Positions 1 to 10,561 of a DNA stretch of 64,000 nt are shown here, piece by piece. Position numbers and translations under genes: made by a program. This DNA is from Lunularia cruciata (Eukaryota > Streptophyta > Marchantiopsida > Lunulariales > Lunulariaceae). Every line of letters begins with the position of its first letter. The stretch's first letter is position 1. Location of the stretch: the NCBI GenBank assembly GCA_948567375.1, contig OX419755.1, positions 38,569,001 to 38,633,000 of the forward strand, written 5' to 3'. The notes beneath the pieces are model-generated. The model was given only the letters and a program-made list of their open reading frames with translations. It ran no database searches and was not told where the DNA came from.

Positions 1-275
1 CTCATCAATCTCTCATAACTCTCATCAGGAAGAAAGTTCTCAATGAGTGCTAAAGTCAAAGTCTCCCAAGACTCCTCTTCCCCATCTCTCCTCTCTCTCT
101 TTTGGTATTCTGACTCATACCATGTAAGTGCTGCATCCTCAAAGAAATCTGGTAATAATGAGGCCCACTCATTCTTCCTCCTCTCATTGTTTCCTATGCA
201 AGCTCTCTTGAAATCTCTCACAAAGGCCTCCATATCTTCTCCATCCTTGCCAAAGAAAACCGGAAATTTCTCTAT
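1..275 (-). pseudogene. gag: gag N-terminus of A0 (family A)
   Basis: On the minus strand this matches about the first 90 codons of the intact A1 gag, including the FFGKDGE and NNERRKNEWASL stretches (capsid-type retrotransposon gag domain). The start codon at 273-275 reads ATA instead of ATG, so this copy could not start where A1 does. The rest of the gene lies left of the window. The plus-strand ORF beginning at 43 is only its antisense. Confidence 0.8.
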
Positions 276-515
276 CTTAACCTCTCACTATCTTTCTTTC
301 TCTCAAATTTTTTTTTCTCTTTTCTTTTCTCTCACTCTATTACTAATAGAGTATATACATGACTAACATCATCTGAGAATAATCCACTCTAGGGAACACA
401 AAAGGTTCAGGTTGCTCCAAGATTTCTATAGCAACATCAAATCCTAGAGTGCATATTAATCTAACTCTCATGGATAGTTTATCCATAAGTTGAAAGATTA
501 TCTCCATCACTAATT

Positions 516-983
516 TTAAGAACTAGCTGATGAAGGTGGTAGTATTTCTGTAGTTGTACTAAGATTCTCTCCAAGATCCTTCACCAAAGTCTCCAAAAGT
601 GCTTTTACTCCACTACACTCATGTCCTTTTGGAAGTCCTTCCACTCCACAAACCTCACACAACTCCTTGGTCTTAGATCTTCTCCCTCCTAATCTTGGTG
701 AAGAAGGTCCAACATGCAAACCCAAGTCAAGTAAGCCTCTCCTTTCCCTCAATCTCTTGCTCTCAAAGGTCAATGGACATGAACTTGCCTTATGTCCCTT
801 CTCTCCACATAGAAAGCACTTAGACTCACTCTTTCCTCCAAGTGGTGTAGGTTTCTGGATCCTCTCAACACTCTCTTCAAATTCTATTGTAAACTCTCTT
901 TTCCTCAAATCTACCCCTACAATCACCTCAAACCCTTGGGGAACCTTGCATAATCTCAATTTCCACTCTTGATGACCCTCCAT
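516..983 (-). CDS. Leader ORF-b of family A: 155-aa protein with two Cys/His motifs
   Basis: Intact 155-codon frame with ATG at 981-983, lying between the primer binding site and gag. Residues about 57-70 form a CCHC zinc knuckle (CFLCGEKGHKASSC, C-x2-C-x4-H-x4-C). Further on there is a second metal-binding-like motif, CEVCGVEGLPKGHEC (C-x2-C-x8-H-x-C). The N-terminal 50 residues are mixed alpha/beta-like and charged, and the C-terminus is Ser/Pro-rich. The same frame is recognisable at the same place in A1, A2, A3 and A4, but only this copy keeps the whole frame and all knuckle residues. It is distinct from the gag zinc knuckle (CFGCGGRGHIQRNC). Ogre/Tat-type plant elements are known to carry an extra ORF before gag; whether this one is homologous is not shown. 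Function is unknown; nucleic-acid binding is an inference from the knuckle. Confidence 0.65.
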   Translation of the reverse strand: MEGHQEWKLRLCKVPQGFEVIVGVDLRKREFTIEFEESVERIQKPTPLGGKSESKCFLCGEKGHKASSCPLTFESKRLRERRGLLDLGLHVGPSSPRLGGRRSKTKELCEVCGVEGLPKGHECSGVKALLETLVKDLGENLSTTTEILPPSSASS

Positions 984-1630
984 GTTCCCAAGATGAATCT
1001 AAACACTCAAACATGCTTTTTGTTGATCTCAAACTCCTCATGCATGAGATCTCCACTCTGCAGAATTGACCCTTCCTCACAATGTCACTCAAATCTCCCA
1101 ACCAGTACATCACAGTCCTCTGAAATTCGGCACACTTGATCACAACTCTAGGACGTCCCTCCCTGCAAAATTTCAGATCTTTTCATCAAGCCATTTGGCC
1201 TAGACACCTTTCTATTCAGCACCCAATTTCAAATTTGGTCTGAAAACCACCCCCCTCACTTCAAAAAACTCATAACGCCCTGTGCAAGAACGATCTCTTG
1301 CTAATTTTTGTGGCAGTAGGTACAATACAACGCACTGAATTTTCTTAGAAATTTTCAGGACAATTCACTGAAAATTGAAGAAATGGGAGACTTTGTACAA
1401 TTTTCCAGAGAGCATGCAGTTGCGGGAGCACTTTACCCTATCAAGTTTCAAAAATTCTAGCTCAATGCACATAGTAGCTCTGATAATAATTTCAAGTGTG
1501 CTAACTGAAAGATAACCCAAGTTATCATGTGTAGAAATTTCAAGTTCAAATCTTAAACTTGAGATTTTGCCCAAAATCACCTTAATCCCCAAAATCTGCA
1601 ATCCACCTCACACAATCTCTCCAATTCCTC

Positions 1631-1801
1631 TCATGTATACAAGATGTACAAAATCACCTCAAAGACATCATAATGAATTACAGGGTATACAAATGGATCT
1701 TGGTTCTCTAACATAAGTTCAGCCCTCTCCTCTCTTAATGTTCTCTCCAAGTGAGCTCTCATAGCCTCCTTCTGCCTAATGTAGAATTGAACGCGGAACA
1801 T
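1631..1801 (-). CDS. Leader ORF-a of family A (56 aa)
   Basis: A 56-codon ATG frame starting about 40 bases past the LTR edge and ending in LYILYT-stop. Exactly the same 171-base frame is open in A2 (7606-7776) and A3 (40567-40737), with mostly conservative substitutions; A1 has lost the ATG and gained a stop. The product would be a basic, Arg/Glu-rich helix (FYIRQKEAMRAHLERTL) followed by a hydrophobic tail. I recognise no family. The upstream frame stays open back into the LTR but has no ATG. It could be a small protein, a 5' exon, or chance conservation among close copies. Confidence 0.4.
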   Translation of the reverse strand: MFRVQFYIRQKEAMRAHLERTLREERAELMLENQDPFVYPVIHYDVFEVILYILYT

Positions 1802-1820
1802 TATCTTGCCTTCTAGAGAG

Positions 1821-1838
1821 GTCCCAACAACGGAACCA
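1821..1838 (-). promoter_or_regulatory. Primer binding site of A0
   Basis: Minus-strand TGGTTCCGTTGTTGGGAC lies four bases inside the LTR edge. It is a decayed version of the TGGnnCCGTTGCC context common in plant Tat/Athila-type elements. I have not assigned the tRNA. Confidence 0.6.
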
Positions 1839-1842
1839 AAAA

Positions 1843-2531
1843 TGTGAGCCGGCCTGTCTCTCACTCAAGATGAACCTCTGATGGCTATTATGGTAGCGCA
1901 CCATGGACTAAGAAGGCAAAGAACCCAAACTCCATCATACTCCTCCAAGGCTAACACTCCAAGACTCAAGACATTGCTCACTAGAGAACTCAATGAGAGA
2001 GAGATAGTTGCAAATGAAAGGATCATGAGTACCTCCTCATCCCTTGTTTATATACTTGTGAAATAGTTACGTACCAAATTTACTAATTACCGTAGTAACT
2101 CAAGTTACTAGACTAAAAGTCAAGTAAAGTCAAAAAGTAGAAAGGAATATCCATTCACATGGGCATATTCCCCTAAGCATGTGGTCTTATCTTGACCCAA
2201 CCACTAAGTCAAGGATTCCTTCACATCGGCTATCCTTGGACTAAAGAAGAATCTAAAACAAAAAGGCCTGTGGGCCCAAGAGTTCTCTCTTTCCTCAAAG
2301 CCAAACACCTAGGAATAATACCAAGTCAACACACTAAAATCCAAAATAGTGGTGCTCATCTTTTCTACTTCCTCTAAAGTAAGGTCCCCTCTATCTTATC
2401 TATGACTAACTTGAGCTAACCATGACTAATATAGAACCATTCTTTATCTCTATATAAATAATATCTCTTAAGTACTTGTAATACCAAGCTAAATATCACA
2501 ATACCACACACATGCACAAATGGGTGTTACA
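1843..2531 (-). repeat. 5' LTR of A0 (689 bp)
   Basis: Minus-strand TGTAACACCC...GGCCGGCTCACA, with TG/CA ends. It matches the other family A LTRs in this window base for base over long stretches. It contains the TATATAAAC TATA-like box shared by the family, on the minus strand near 2046. Confidence 0.9.
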
Positions 2532-3193
2532 GTACACATGAGAGGATTTGGAGAGATTGTGTAAGGTGGATTGCAGATCTTGGGGATTAAGGTGATTTTG
2601 GGCAAAATCTCAAGTCTGAGATCTAGACTTGAAATTTCTACATATGATAGCTTGGATTGTCCTTCAGTTAGCACACTTTGAGTTATTGTTAGAGATGTTA
2701 TGCGCTTTGGGCTAGAAATTTTTGAAAGTTGATGGGGTAAACTGCTCCTGCAACTACTGCATGCTCTCTAGAAAATTGTACAGAGTCTGCCATTTTGTCA
2801 ATTTTCAATGGATTTTTCTAAAAGCTTCCAAGAAAGTTCAGTGTATTTTATTCTACCTGTTAACACAAAAATTAGAGAGAGATCATTCTTGTGCAAAGAG
2901 TTATGAGTTTTTAAAGTGAGGGGGGGTGGTTTTTAGACCAAATATGAAATATATGTGTTGAATAGAAAGATGCCTAGGCAAAATAGCTCAATGAAAAGAT
3001 CTGAAATTTTTAAAGGAGAGACTCTCTAGAGTTGTGATTAAGTGTAAAAAATTTCAAAGAAATTTGACATACAAGTTGAGAGATTTGAGTGACATTGTGA
3101 GGAAGGGTCAATTCTGCAGAGTTTAGATCTTATACATGAAGAATGTGAGAGCAACAAAAAGTATGTTTGAGTATTTAGACTCATCTTGGGAAC

Positions 3194-3650
3194 ATGGAAG
3201 GTCACCAAGAGTGGAAATTGAGGGTATGCAAGGTTCTCCATGGGTTTGAGGTGATTGAAGGGTGGATTTGAAAAAAAAAGAGTTTAGAATAGAATTTGAA
3301 GAGAGTGTTGAGAGATCCAAAAACCTACACCACTTGGAGGAAAGGGTGAGTCTAAGTGCTTTCTATGTGGAGAGAAGAGACATAAGGCAAGTCCATTGAC
3401 TTTTGAGAGCAAGAGATTGGGGGAAAGGAAAGTCTTACTTGACTTAGGTTTGCATGTTGGACCTTCTTCACCAAGATTGGAAGGTAGAAGATCTCTAAGA
3501 CCAAGGAGTTGTGTGAGGTTTGTGGAGTGGAAGGACTTCCAAAAAGACACGATTGTAGTGGAGCAAAAGCACTTTTGGAGACTTTGGTCAAGGATCTTGG
3601 AGAGAGTCTTAGTACAGCTACATAAATACTACCATCTTCATGAACTAGTT
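3194..3650 (+). pseudogene. Leader ORF-b remnant of A4
   Basis: Starts with the same ATG (MEGHQEWKLR) as the A0 copy. It carries a stop-free stretch to the zinc knuckle (CFLCGEKRHKAS, with the last Cys lost by a small deletion) and is frameshifted at about 3495 just before the second Cys/His motif. No longer coding. Confidence 0.6.
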
Positions 3651-3898
3651 CTCAAGATTAGTGATGGAGATAATCTTTCAACTTATGGATAAACTATCCA
3701 TGAGAGTTAGATTAATATGCACTCTAGGATTTGATGTTGTTATAGAAATCTTGGAGCAACCTGAAACTTTTGTGTCCCCTAGGATGGAATACTCTCAAAT
3801 GGTGTTAGTCATGTATATACTCTACTAATTATAGAGTGAGAGAAAAGAAAGAAAAAAAGAAAAAAATTGAGAGAAAAGAAAGATAGTGAGGGGTTAAG

Positions 3899-4730
3899 AT
3901 GGTGAACCTTCTGGTTTTCTTTGGCAAGGATGGAGAAGATGTGGAGGCCTTTGTGATAGACTTCAAGAGAGCTTGCATATGAAACAATGAGAGGAGGAAG
4001 AATGAGTGGGCCTCATTATTACCATATTTCTTTGAGGATGCATCACTTACATGGTATGAGTCAAAATACCAAAAGAGAGAGAAGAGAGATGGGGAAGAAG
4101 AGTATTGGGAGAGTTTGACTTCAACACTCATTGAGACCTTTCTTCTAGATGAGAGTTATGAGAGATTGATGAGTGAAGCTACCTTTCTCAAGCAAGGAGA
4201 TGGAGCGAAAGAGTGAAAAAGTTAGAGTCCAGATTTCACATAGTGTTGAGGAAGGGTGGAGATGATGTGGAAACTACTATGATTGGCATAGTAGTCTCTA
4301 CTATGCTCACCAAGAATTTTGTGGGAGGATTGAAACCACAAATTAGAAGCAAGGTGAGATATGAGAAACCTTCTTCCAAGGTTGAAACTATCAAGATTGC
4401 AATTCACATGGAAGAGAGTTTGGAAAGGGATGAGAGTGATTTGGTGGTGAAGGAGGTTGTGCATCCTCCTCAAGGCTACAATTATGGTGGGACTTTTGAT
4501 TCTTTGGTGGCAAGGGTTGCACCACAAGTAGTAGTTGCTCCAATTCTTGCACCTCCACCAAAAGATCCACTTCATACCATCACTAAACAACTTGCAGATC
4601 TCTAGATCAATGTGGTGCAACTATAGGAAAGAGAGGTGGATCAGAATGTAGGGAGAGGACCTAGGAGTTATGGAAACTATCCATATAGAGGAGTCCAACT
4701 AGCCAACAATTTCAATGATAGAAATTGTTT
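3899..4730 (+). pseudogene. gag: gag remnant of A4
   Basis: ATG at 3899 opens the family A gag (VFFGKDGEDVEAFV), followed by an in-frame stop where A1 reads Gly (CI-stop-NNERRK), a frameshift near 4205 and further stops. Recognisable segments continue through GGLKPQIRSKVRYE and LAPPPKDPL to NFNDRNCFG. The sequence is then replaced by family C within the first knuckle residues, so the nucleocapsid motif is lost. Confidence 0.75.
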
Positions 4731-5790
4731 TGGACATGAGCTTGTTCATATGGTGATTTTTGGATGGCCATATCAAGGACATACACATGCTAACCGAGGT
4801 TTGGATCTTCAAGATCTCCATTCTGGTGTGTTTTGGGAGATGTTATGGATACTACGACATCTCCAAGTTCATTAGTCTGTTTCTCCAGCTTAACTTTTGG
4901 AGAACATCCCTTTAATTCTCACACCTAGGTGGTGGTAAGTCACACATTAGGTCCATTCTTGGATGGGACTTGTTGTGTTGTTAGATGTGGATGCAAACCA
5001 GAGTGGGATCATAGGCTCATCATCTTCATCTTCATCTCTAGTGGACAACCTCTTACCTAGAGGTTCTACAAAGTGCTTATGATGGGATTCAACAATTAGA
5101 CCACATCATTTTTTATGACATCTTGGACGTTGAGCGTTAGTCTCAAACATTGGTAGTGGTTGATAGGTCTCTTATGGTAATGGTGAACCTAGTTGGACAA
5201 CCAAGAGCCGCTTTTCTCACACTTATGAGTTTCCTAGGCTCTCATGCTTTTTGAGAGAGAGGTCTTGGATTGGTTTGGGACTCACAGTTATAGCAATAGG
5301 TGGAGCCCAACACCGATGAGAGAGAGTGGGTGATGGGTTTTTGCACCGGTATTACCATTTTTCTAGTAGTATTAGAGGTATCTAGGTGTTAAGTCAGGCT
5401 ATAGCCCTAAATTGTTTGACCTGGATTGTGATCTTTGGCTTAGTAGAGCAATGTAGGATGTGCCTAATAAGCATTACTACTTGAACACTTGTGAGCCTTG
5501 TGCCTATCAAGACGATTCAACACATGTTGGGGGAGATAGACCGAGTAGATAGGATATTCTTGGGACACATCAATGGCTACTGGAGAGAGTGATCTACTTG
5601 GTGTCCATCTAGGTGAGCATGGTCTACTTGGATTACACCCTTGGTCTACTTAGGATGCAGTTAGAGGACGTATGGAGCTTGCAGCCAAAGTAGATGGAGT
5701 TTTTCACATTGAGGTTGTGACCTCTTATGCTTGGGAGCATGATACTACTGCTCCTATGGGCCCAATGTAATAGCCAGATAGTACATCTTC
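4731..5790 (+). pseudogene. pol: Family C pol spacer between protease and RT
   Basis: Non-coding today. By alignment to 61240-62100 (minus) this is the stretch between protease and RT of family C. Many stops in all frames. I see no other feature in it; a short conserved block around 4800-5050 pairs with 61790-62040. Confidence 0.5.
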
Positions 5791-6873
5791 CACTCCTACG
5801 ATAGTTACAGAGGATACTTGGGAGCTAGATCTTGGACCCAAGCTTATAGGAGAGGAAAGACAAAGAGTTTGGAGGTTCTTTCGGAGCTTCATGAGTTATT
5901 TTGCCTTCATTATGAAGGATTTGAGTGCTCTAAAGGGACTTAGTATTCCAATTGAGCTTACTAGTGATACACTAGTTTATTGACATCCCTATAAATATAG
6001 TGACATGGAGTGAGCATTGATTTAGAGCCAGAGTAGTGACCTTTTTGAGGTTGGTTTGGTGGAGATTTCACATGGAAAGTATACATCGGTTACAATGATG
6101 CTAGCCAAGAAGGATATGCATGGCAACTATATAGATAGGCAGATATGTGGAGATTACCATCTTATTAACCAATAGACTAGGGTTGATTGGTATGCCATGC
6201 ATACACCGGAGGAGATCTTTGATATGATTGGGCATGCAAAGGTCTTCAGTACTTTGGATCTTCAAGCAGGATATTATCAGTTGCCAATCAAGGAGGAGGA
6301 TGAGTCCAAGATAGGATTTTGGTCTATTGATCCTCATAGTAAGGATGTGTTATACTAGTGGAGGTTCTTACCATTTGGGTTAAAGAACACTCTTGTTGAG
6401 TTCTTGAGGATCATGGACAGGATCCTAGCTCGATTGGATTTTGTTGATGTTTTATTAATGACATTTTGGTCTATAGCATCACTATGGAGGAGCATCAGAG
6501 ACATTTGTTGGAGGTGTTTGAGAGGTTGAGATCTCATGGACTCAAATTACATCTTGGGAAGTGTAGGTTCTTCCACAAGCAGGTTGAGTATTTGAGTCAC
6601 ACTATCTACCCTAGAGGACTTGGTGTTTAGCAAACCAAGGTGGAGGCTATTGCAAGTATTCCTTGGCTTACAGATGTGAGCAGAGTGTGAGCATCCTTTG
6701 GGTTGGCAAACTTCTATCACCGATAGTTAGAGGATTTAGTTCTGTTACGAAGGCCTTGACAAAGTTGACCAGCTTACACAAGAGAGGTTGACATCTACCC
6801 CTATTTTGAGGAGACCGATTAGAGGATGACCATTTCAGGTTCACATTGATTGGAGTATGTTAGGGATTGGAGC
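5791..6873 (+). pseudogene. pol: Family C reverse transcriptase and start of RNase H
   Basis: Order of recognisable pieces: pre-RT helix (EDTWELDLGPKLIGEERQR); ICGDYHLINQ; the catalytic-Asp block FSTLDLQAGYYQLPI; FLPFGLKN; the thumb region HTIYPRGLGV; then the first RNase H strand FQVHIDWSMLGIGA, which contains the first catalytic Asp. Stops and frameshifts interrupt each block, and the FxDD motif survives only in shifted frame at 6445-6475. The A2 insertion cuts the RNase H strand after GIGA; it resumes at 13410 with VLI. Confidence 0.75.
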
Positions 6874-7564
6874 TATAACACCCATTTGTGCATGTGTGTG
6901 GTATTGTGATATTTAGCTTGGTATTACAAGTACTTAAGAGATATTATTTATATAGAGATAAAGGATGGTTCTATATTAGTCATGGTAAGCTCAAGTTAGT
7001 CATAGCTAAGATAGAAGGGACCTTACTTTAGAGGAGGTGGAAAAGATGAGCACCACTATTTTGGATTCTAGTGTGTTTACTTGGTATTATTCCTAGGTGT
7101 TTGGCTTTGAGGAAAGAGTTGAGAACTCTTGGGCCCGCAAGCCTTCTTGTTTTGGATTCTTCTATAGTCCAAGGATAGCCCCTGTGAAGGAATCCTTGAC
7201 TTAGTGGTTGGGTGAAGATAAGATCACATGCTAGTGGAATATGCCCATGTGATTGGATATTCCTTTCTACTTTTTGACTTTAATTGACTTTTAGCCTAGT
7301 AACTTGAGTTACTATGGTAATTAGTAACTTTGGTGCATAACTATTTCACAAGTATATAAAAAAGGGGTGAGGAGGTACTCATGATCCTTTCATTTGCAAC
7401 TATCTCTCTCTCATTGAGTTCTCTAGTGAGCAATATCTTGAGTCTTGGAGTGTTAGCCTTGGAGGAGTATGATGGAGTTGGGGTTCCTTGCCTTCTTAGT
7501 CCATGGTGCACTACTATAATAGCCATCATAGGTTCATCCTAAGTGAGAGATAGGCTGGCTCACA
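6874..7564 (+). repeat. 5' LTR of A2 (691 bp)
   Basis: TATAACACCC...GGCTGGCTCACA. Same length as the A1 5' LTR and A3 LTR. A TATA-like element (AAGTATATAAAA) lies near 7350-7361, followed by the transcribed part that ends at the primer binding site. Confidence 0.9.
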
Positions 7565-7568
7565 TTTT

Positions 7569-7586
7569 TGGTTCCGTTGACGAGAC
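7569..7586 (+). promoter_or_regulatory. Primer binding site of A2
   Basis: TGGTTCCGTTGACGAGAC four bases after the LTR. It has the same context as in A0, A1 and A3 and sets the minus-strand DNA start for this family. Confidence 0.6.
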
Positions 7587-7605
7587 CTCTCTAGAAAGCA
7601 AGATA

Positions 7606-7776
7606 ATGTTCCGCGTTCAATTCTACATTAGGCAGAAGGAGGCTATGAGAGCTCACTTGGAGAGAACATTAGGAAAGGAGAAGGCTGAACTTATGTTAGA
7701 AAACCAAGTTCCATTTGTATACCCTGTAGTTCATTATGATATCTTTGAAGTGATTTTGTACATCTTGTACACATGA
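7606..7776 (+). CDS. Leader ORF-a of A2 (56 aa)
   Basis: Open 56-codon frame with the same ATG and stop as in A0 and A3. Differences from A0 include GKEKAE for REERAE, V for D, and I for V. See the A0 copy for the description; product unknown. Confidence 0.35.
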   Translation: MFRVQFYIRQKEAMRAHLERTLGKEKAELMLENQVPFVYPVVHYDIFEVILYILYT

Positions 7777-8419
7777 GAGGATTTGGAGAGATTGTGTAAG
7801 ATGGATTGCAGATTTTGGGGATTAAGGTGATTTTAGGCAAAATCTCAAGTTTGAGATCTGAACTTGAAATTTCTACACATGATAGCTTGGGTAATCTTTC
7901 AGTTAGCACACTTGGAATTATTGTGAGAGCTATTTGCATTGGGCTAGAATTTTTGAAAGTTGATAGGGTAAACTACTCTCACAACTGTATGTTCTCTGGA
8001 AAATTGTACAGATACTGCCATTTCTTTGATTTCAATGGATTGTCTTGAAACTATCCAAGAAAATTCAGTATGTTATATCCTACCTGCTGACACAAAAATA
8101 AGAGAGAGATCATTCTTGAGCAGAGAGGAATGAGTTTTTGAAGTGAAGAGGGTGGTTTTCAAACCAAATCTGAAATATGTGTGCTGAATAGAAAGGTTTC
8201 TAGGCCAAATGGCTCAATGAAAAGATCTGAAATTTTTCAAGGAGGGACACCCTGGAGTTTTGATCACGTGTGCAAACTTTCAAAGGACTATCACATACTA
8301 GTTGAGAGATCTGAGTGAAATTGTGAGGAAGGGTTAATTTTGCAAAGTAAAGATCTCATGCATAAGGAGTTTGAGAGCAACAAAAAGCATGTTTAAGTGT
8401 TTAGATTCATCTTGGGAAC

Positions 8420-8890
8420 ATGGAGGGTCACCAAGAGTGAAAATTGAGACTATGCAAGTTTCCCAAAGGGTTTGAGGTGATTTTAGGGGTGCATTTGAGA
8501 GAAAGAGAGTTTACAATAGAATTTGAAGAGTGTTGAGAGGATCAAAAACCTACGCCACTTGGAGGAAAGAGTGAGTCTAAATGCTTTCTATGTAGAGAGA
8601 AGGGAAATAAGGCAAGTTCATGTCCATTGACCTTTGAGAGCAAGAGATTATGGGAAAGGAGAGGCTTACTTGACTTGGTTTTGCATGTTGGAACTTCTTC
8701 ACCAAGATTAGGAGGGAGAAGATCTAAGACCAAGGAGTTGTGTGAGGTTTGTGGAGTGGAAGGACTTCCAAAAGGACATGAGTGTAGTGGAATAAAAGCA
8801 CTTTTGGAGATTTTGGTAAAGGATCTTGGAGAGAGTCCTAGTACAACTACGAAAATACTACCATCTTCATCAGCTAGTTCCCAAGGTTAG
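8420..8890 (+). pseudogene. Leader ORF-b of A2
   Basis: Same ATG as A0 but a TGA at codon 7 (TGG to TGA) and a frame change before residue 60. The knuckle reads CFLCREKGNKASSC with His changed to Asn. The downstream half is open for 87 codons (8627-8887) and keeps the second motif CEVCGVEGLPKGHEC. Broken gene, but the downstream frame is well preserved. Confidence 0.55.
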
Positions 8891-9124
8891 TGATGGAGAT
8901 AATCTTTCAACTTATGGATAAACTATCCATGAGAGTTAGATTAATATTCACTCTAGGATTTGATGTTGCTATAGAAATCTTGGAGCAACATAAACCTTTT
9001 GTGTTCCCTAGAGTGGTTTATTCTCAGATGGTGTAAGTCATGTATATACTCTATAGAGTGAGAGAAAAGAAAAGAGAAAAAGAAAAAGAAAATTGAGAGA
9101 AAAGAAAGATAGTGAGGGGTTAAG

Positions 9125-10561
9125 ATGGGAAAACTTCCGGTTTTCTTTGGCAAGGATGGAGAAGATGTGGAGGCCTTTGTGAGAGAGTTCAAGAGAGCTT
9201 GCATATGAAACAATGAGAGGAGGAAGAATGAGTGGGCCTCATTATTACCAGATTTCTTTGAAGATGCAACACTTACATAGTATGAGTCAAAATACCAAAA
9301 GAGAGAGAAAGAGATGGGGAAGAAGAGTCTTGGGAGACTTTGACTTCAACACTCATTGAGAACTTTCTTCTAGATGAGAGTTATGAGAGATTGATGAGTT
9401 AGGTTACCTTTTTCAAACAAGGAGATGGAGAGAAAGTGAGAGTCAATGTGGAAAGAGTGGAAAAGGTAGAGTCCAGATTTTGCATGGTGTTGAGGAAGGG
9501 TGGAGATGATGTGGAAACCACAATGATTGGCATAGGGGCCGTGCTCACCAAGAATTTTGTGGGAGGGCTGAGACCACAAATAAGAAGCAAGGTGAGATAT
9601 GAGAACCTTCTTCCAAGGTTGAAGCTATCAAGATCACAATTCATATGGAGGAGAGTTTGGAAGGAGATGAGAGTGATTTGGTGGTGAATGAGGTTGTGCA
9701 TCCTCCTCAAGGCTAAAAGTATAGTGGAACTTCTGATACTTTGGTGGCAAGAGTTGCACCACAAGTAGTAGTTGCTCCAATTCTTGCACCTCCACCAAAG
9801 GATCCACTTCAAACCATCACAGAACAACTTGCGGATCTCAAGATCAATGTGGTGCAACTATGGGAGAAGAGAGAGGTGGATCATAATGTAGGGAGAAGGC
9901 CGATGAGTTATGAAAACTATCCATATAGAGGGGGCAAACCAGCCAACAATTTCACTAATAGAAATTGTTTTGGTTGTGGAGGAAGAGGTCATATCCAAAG
10001 GAATTTCCCAAATTCCACTTACCATGGAGGAAGGGGTTATGAGGGAGCCAATAGAGAGAAAGAGGGAGGTAGTGAAACCCAAGTGGCTCCTAATCCCAAA
10101 AAAGGTAAGGAGATAGCATCCATAGATTTGGTTGAGAGCAAGTATGAGAAGTGAGAGTGCTCAAACTCCAAGGGTCTTAATTTGGAGCTTTTGGCACAAG
10201 AGAAAAAGAGAGCTCGTTTTGAAGAGGATGTTCATTCTTCTCAAGGATTTACTCCAAGCAAGGATACTCCTATATCTACTAGGAGCACTTGCACCTCAAT
10301 TTGGGGATGGAGGATTTCTTGATTTCAAAGCAACAGTGGAACTACAATGTGTTGGAGGATGTTGGTAGCCACAAGGCTAACATCACAGTGGGCCAATTGA
10401 TTGCTTTGAACCCTACCTTGAGAAAGGAGCTTAGAGGTGGTTTGAGTTCTACAAGGAGCAAGAAGAAGAAGAAGGCAAAATCTCCAATATCAATGGGGGT
10501 GGTGGATCCCAACACCCAACACCATGGGAGGCTTGTGAATATGCCTCTAAGATTGATGTGA
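9125..10561 (+). pseudogene. gag: gag of A2
   Basis: ATG 9125 in the same context as A1. Matches the whole A1 Gag: capsid-like N-terminus, LAPPPKDPLQTITEQL, the CCHC knuckle CFGCGGRGHIQRNF (last Cys changed to Phe), and a Lys-rich run (RSKKKKKAKSP). At least two stops (including one after CI at 9206) and several frameshifts break it. The 3' end passes in the gag frame over the protease start, which lies in the -1 frame. Confidence 0.8.

Larger units (their letters stand above)
1..2531 (-). mobile_element. Family A Ty3/gypsy element A0, 5' part (runs off the window)
   Basis: Read on the minus strand this is the 5' LTR (2531 to 1843), primer binding site, long leader with two small ORFs, and the first codons of gag, cut by the window edge. 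The same order and sequence recur in A1, A2 and A3. The right LTR edge is followed by 2532-2536 GTACA, where the leader of a second, forward A copy resumes in mid-leader. A0 therefore most simply inserted into that older copy; its left end and matching target duplication lie outside the window. Confidence 0.85.
2532..4730 (+). mobile_element. Family A fragment A4: leader and gag, both ends lost
   Basis: Starts in mid-leader right after the A0 LTR (the A0 insertion point) and runs through ORF-b and gag. It stops abruptly just before the gag zinc knuckle at about 4730, where family C sequence begins. The 3' loss is a deletion or recombination junction, since no LTR or target duplication is present there. 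Together with A0 it forms a head-to-head inverted pair around the A0 LTR. Confidence 0.75.

Noticed and set aside
43-366. Plus-strand ORF of 107 codons at the window start
   Set aside because: It is the antisense of family A gag; the same antisense frame recurs at 38977 and 25882.
1881-2066. Recurring 61-codon ORF (MAIMVAHHGLRRQ...) found in many places
   Set aside because: Lies inside every family A LTR in antisense to the promoter-proximal part. It is conserved because the LTR is repeated, with no sign of coding selection.
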